Source: Novispirillum itersonii subsp. itersonii ATCC 12639
Lineage (GTDB): Bacteria > Pseudomonadota > Alphaproteobacteria > Rhodospirillales > Rhodospirillaceae
DNA length: 64,000 nt
Direction: 5' to 3'
Assembly: GCF_000381985.1 (NCBI RefSeq)
Contig: NZ_KB907339.1
Coordinates: forward strand, 62,001-126,000
The position numbers and the translations under genes are program-made. This document shows positions 62,415 through 64,000 of the stretch, piece by piece (position 1 is the stretch's first letter; every line of letters begins with the position of its first letter). The notes under the pieces are model-generated. The model did not search any database and was not told the DNA's origin. It was given only the letters and a program-made list of their open reading frames with translations.

Positions 62415-64000
62415 GTGACAACACCGACCCTTGCCGTTCCCCTGACCGCGGAACGGATTCTGGAGACGCTCGGCGATATGGTGGTGGTGGTCGATCCCCG
62501 CTGCCGGGTGGTGTTTCAGGGCCGAGGTCTGTGCCGGGCGCTTGGTTATGCCGAGGGTGGATTACTGGGGCGTCTGCTGCCTGAATTCGTCCATGTCGAT
62601 GATCAGGACCGGATGCTGGCGGTTCTCGATCCCCTGCTGACGGCACCGCTTTCCGGCGGGGCTGTCCCTGTGGAAGAGGCCCGCTGCACGGTTCGCTGGG
62701 CGCATGTGAGCGGAGAGTGGCAGGCCGTATCAATGGTGGCGCGGCGGCAGGCCGAGACCGGGCATGTGGTGATCACGGGCCGCGATGTCACCGACAGCCA
62801 CCAGCGGGAGCAGGGCCTGCAGCAGGCGCGGGCCCGGGCCGAGGAAAGCGGGCAGGCCAAGGCCGATTTTCTGGCGATGATGAGCCATGAAATCCGCACC
62901 CCGATGAGTGGAATTATCGGCCTGATTGATCTGCTGCGGGGGACTGAACTGAATACCCGCCAGCAGGATTATGTGCGGGCGCTGGTGCAGGCAGGGGAGC
63001 ACCTCTCCGACCTTCTGAACGACATCCTTGATTTCTCGAAGATCGAGGCCAACCATCTGGAAATTGAGACGGTCGCCTTTGACCTGCGGAAGCTGGCAGG
63101 GGCGGTGATGGATATTTTCCGCGCCCGTGCCGAGGCGAAGGGGGTTGCCCTGCGGGGCAGTGTTGCCCCCGATCTGTCGCGCTGGTGGAAAGGTGATGCC
63201 CGTCATCTGCGGCAGGTTCTGGCCAATCTGATCGGCAATGCGGTCAAATTTACCGACAACGGCCATGTCGAGGTCAAGGTGACAGCCCGCGGCACGCCGG
63301 GGCCGGGGGGGCTTCAGATGCTGGAGTTCTCGATTTCCGATACCGGGATCGGGATCGCGGAAGCCCAGAAACCCCAGTTGTTTCAGCCCTTTGTGCAGGC
63401 TGATATCAGCAATACCCGCCGTCATGGCGGAACCGGACTCGGGCTGGCCATCAGCAAGCGTCTGGTAGAGGCAATGGGCGGGGCGATCAGCGTCACCAGT
63501 CAGCGTCATGTGGGGTCAACCTTTCATTTCACCCTGCCGGTGCAGCCGATTGAGGCCCCGCGCGGGCAGGTGGTGCCCCTGGATCCGGCCCGGCCATTCG
63601 ACGGGCGGATTCTGGTGGTCGATGATTCTGATCTCAACCGGATGGTGCTGGGGGATATGCTGGAACGGTTCGGTCTGTCGGTCAGTACCGCCCTGAACGG
63701 ACTGGAAGCGCTGGACAAAGTCCGGAAGGAACCGGGGTTTTCCCTGATCTTCATGGATATCCAGATGCCGGTGATGGATGGTTTTTCGGCGATTGAGGCG
63801 ATCCGGCGGCAGGAAAAAGCCAGCGGTGCCACGCCAGTGCCGATTTTGGCCCTGTCTGCGACCGCCCTGCGCGAAGACCGCGAGCGGGCGCTGGCACTGG
63901 GCTGCAACGACTACGTTGTTAAACCGCTGCGGAAGGATGTTCTGCTGACCTTGTTGCGGACCTATTGCCCGGCGAAGGACGGCAACAGATCCCTGTCCGA
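62415..64000 (+). CDS. hybrid sensor histidine kinase, partial (C-terminus beyond window edge)
   Basis: Open frame running to the right edge, at least 528 residues. PAS about 12-130 (DMVVVVDPRCRVVFQG, LPEFVHVDDQDRML); HisKA with H158 (MMSHEIRTPMSG); HATPase about 260-375 (ISDTGIGIAEAQ, HGGTGLGLAISKRL); receiver about 395-515 with D448 (IFMDIQMPVMDGF) and Lys in NDYVVKPLRK. No membrane segment is present, so it is cytosolic. The start is GTG 62415 after AGGAACCGGACC; an in-frame GTG at 62391 after GAGGAG is an alternative. It belongs to the same signalling cluster as the three genes before it. Confidence 0.92.
   Translation, partial: MTTPTLAVPLTAERILETLGDMVVVVDPRCRVVFQGRGLCRALGYAEGGLLGRLLPEFVHVDDQDRMLAVLDPLLTAPLSGGAVPVEEARCTVRWAHVSGEWQAVSMVARRQAETGHVVITGRDVTDSHQREQGLQQARARAEESGQAKADFLAMMSHEIRTPMSGIIGLIDLLRGTELNTRQQDYVRALVQAGEHLSDLLNDILDFSKIEANHLEIETVAFDLRKLAGAVMDIFRARAEAKGVALRGSVAPDLSRWWKGDARHLRQVLANLIGNAVKFTDNGHVEVKVTARGTPGPGGLQMLEFSISDTGIGIAEAQKPQLFQPFVQADISNTRRHGGTGLGLAISKRLVEAMGGAISVTSQRHVGSTFHFTLPVQPIEAPRGQVVPLDPARPFDGRILVVDDSDLNRMVLGDMLERFGLSVSTALNGLEALDKVRKEPGFSLIFMDIQMPVMDGFSAIEAIRRQEKASGATPVPILALSATALREDRERALALGCNDYVVKPLRKDVLLTLLRTYCPAKDGNRSLS

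Noticed and set aside
1-64000. CRISPR arrays, insertion sequences, integrases or prophage genes
   Set aside because: No regularly spaced repeats of CRISPR length, no transposase or integrase motifs, and no long terminal inverted repeats were seen in any frame.

Overview
The window reads as a high-GC alphaproteobacterial chromosome segment, most like the Rhodospirillales. Supporting this are a circularly permuted two-piece tmRNA gene, the alpha-type SspB adaptor, a tRNA-Leu just upstream of tig, a class I PHA synthase, and many multi-domain sensor kinases. The species cannot be fixed from the sequence alone. I see no CRISPR array, prophage, transposase or insertion sequence.

Left part (1-18.6 kb): a GbsR-type regulator is followed by cytochrome bd genes cydA and cydB, with cydB cut by the left edge. 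The gbsR promoter is covered by 9-bp GAAATT repeats. A large proteostasis neighbourhood follows: clpX, clpP, tig with tRNA-Leu(UAG), lon, the two-piece tmRNA and sspB. A DUF1835 gene sits on the opposite strand between clpP and clpX, and a soluble globin-coupled chemoreceptor lies before lon. An rluD-type pseudouridine synthase, a one-pass membrane protein, a JAMM metallopeptidase, two identical tRNA-Glu genes and a VOC protein complete this part.

Middle (18.6-51.5 kb): mostly metabolic and housekeeping genes. They include a degenerate GGDEF/EAL-like protein, di-haem cytochrome c peroxidase with a near-consensus FNR box, an ECHDC3-like crotonase, a hotdog thioesterase, a K+/H+ antiporter, rplM-rpsI, a CHASE hybrid kinase, argC, a gamma-carbonic anhydrase-like protein, phaC, an OmpA-type lipoprotein, an alaC-like aminotransferase, hom, glpX-recJ, a DUF5939 cyclase, the yaaA-DUF1489-hydrolase operon, a Crp/Fnr regulator, and a MaoC-phosphate acyltransferase fusion with ackA.

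Right end (51.5-64 kb): a dense signalling block of three hybrid kinases (the last cut by the right edge), a lone receiver, and an HPt/pseudo-receiver/GGDEF protein. Inside it is a four-gene bufferin-type RiPP metallophore operon: a DUF2282 precursor with four Cys, a DUF692 multinuclear iron oxidase, its DUF2063 partner, and a DoxX membrane protein. The three downstream genes are translationally coupled. A stem-loop lies between precursor and maturase genes. This operon is the most interesting system in the window.
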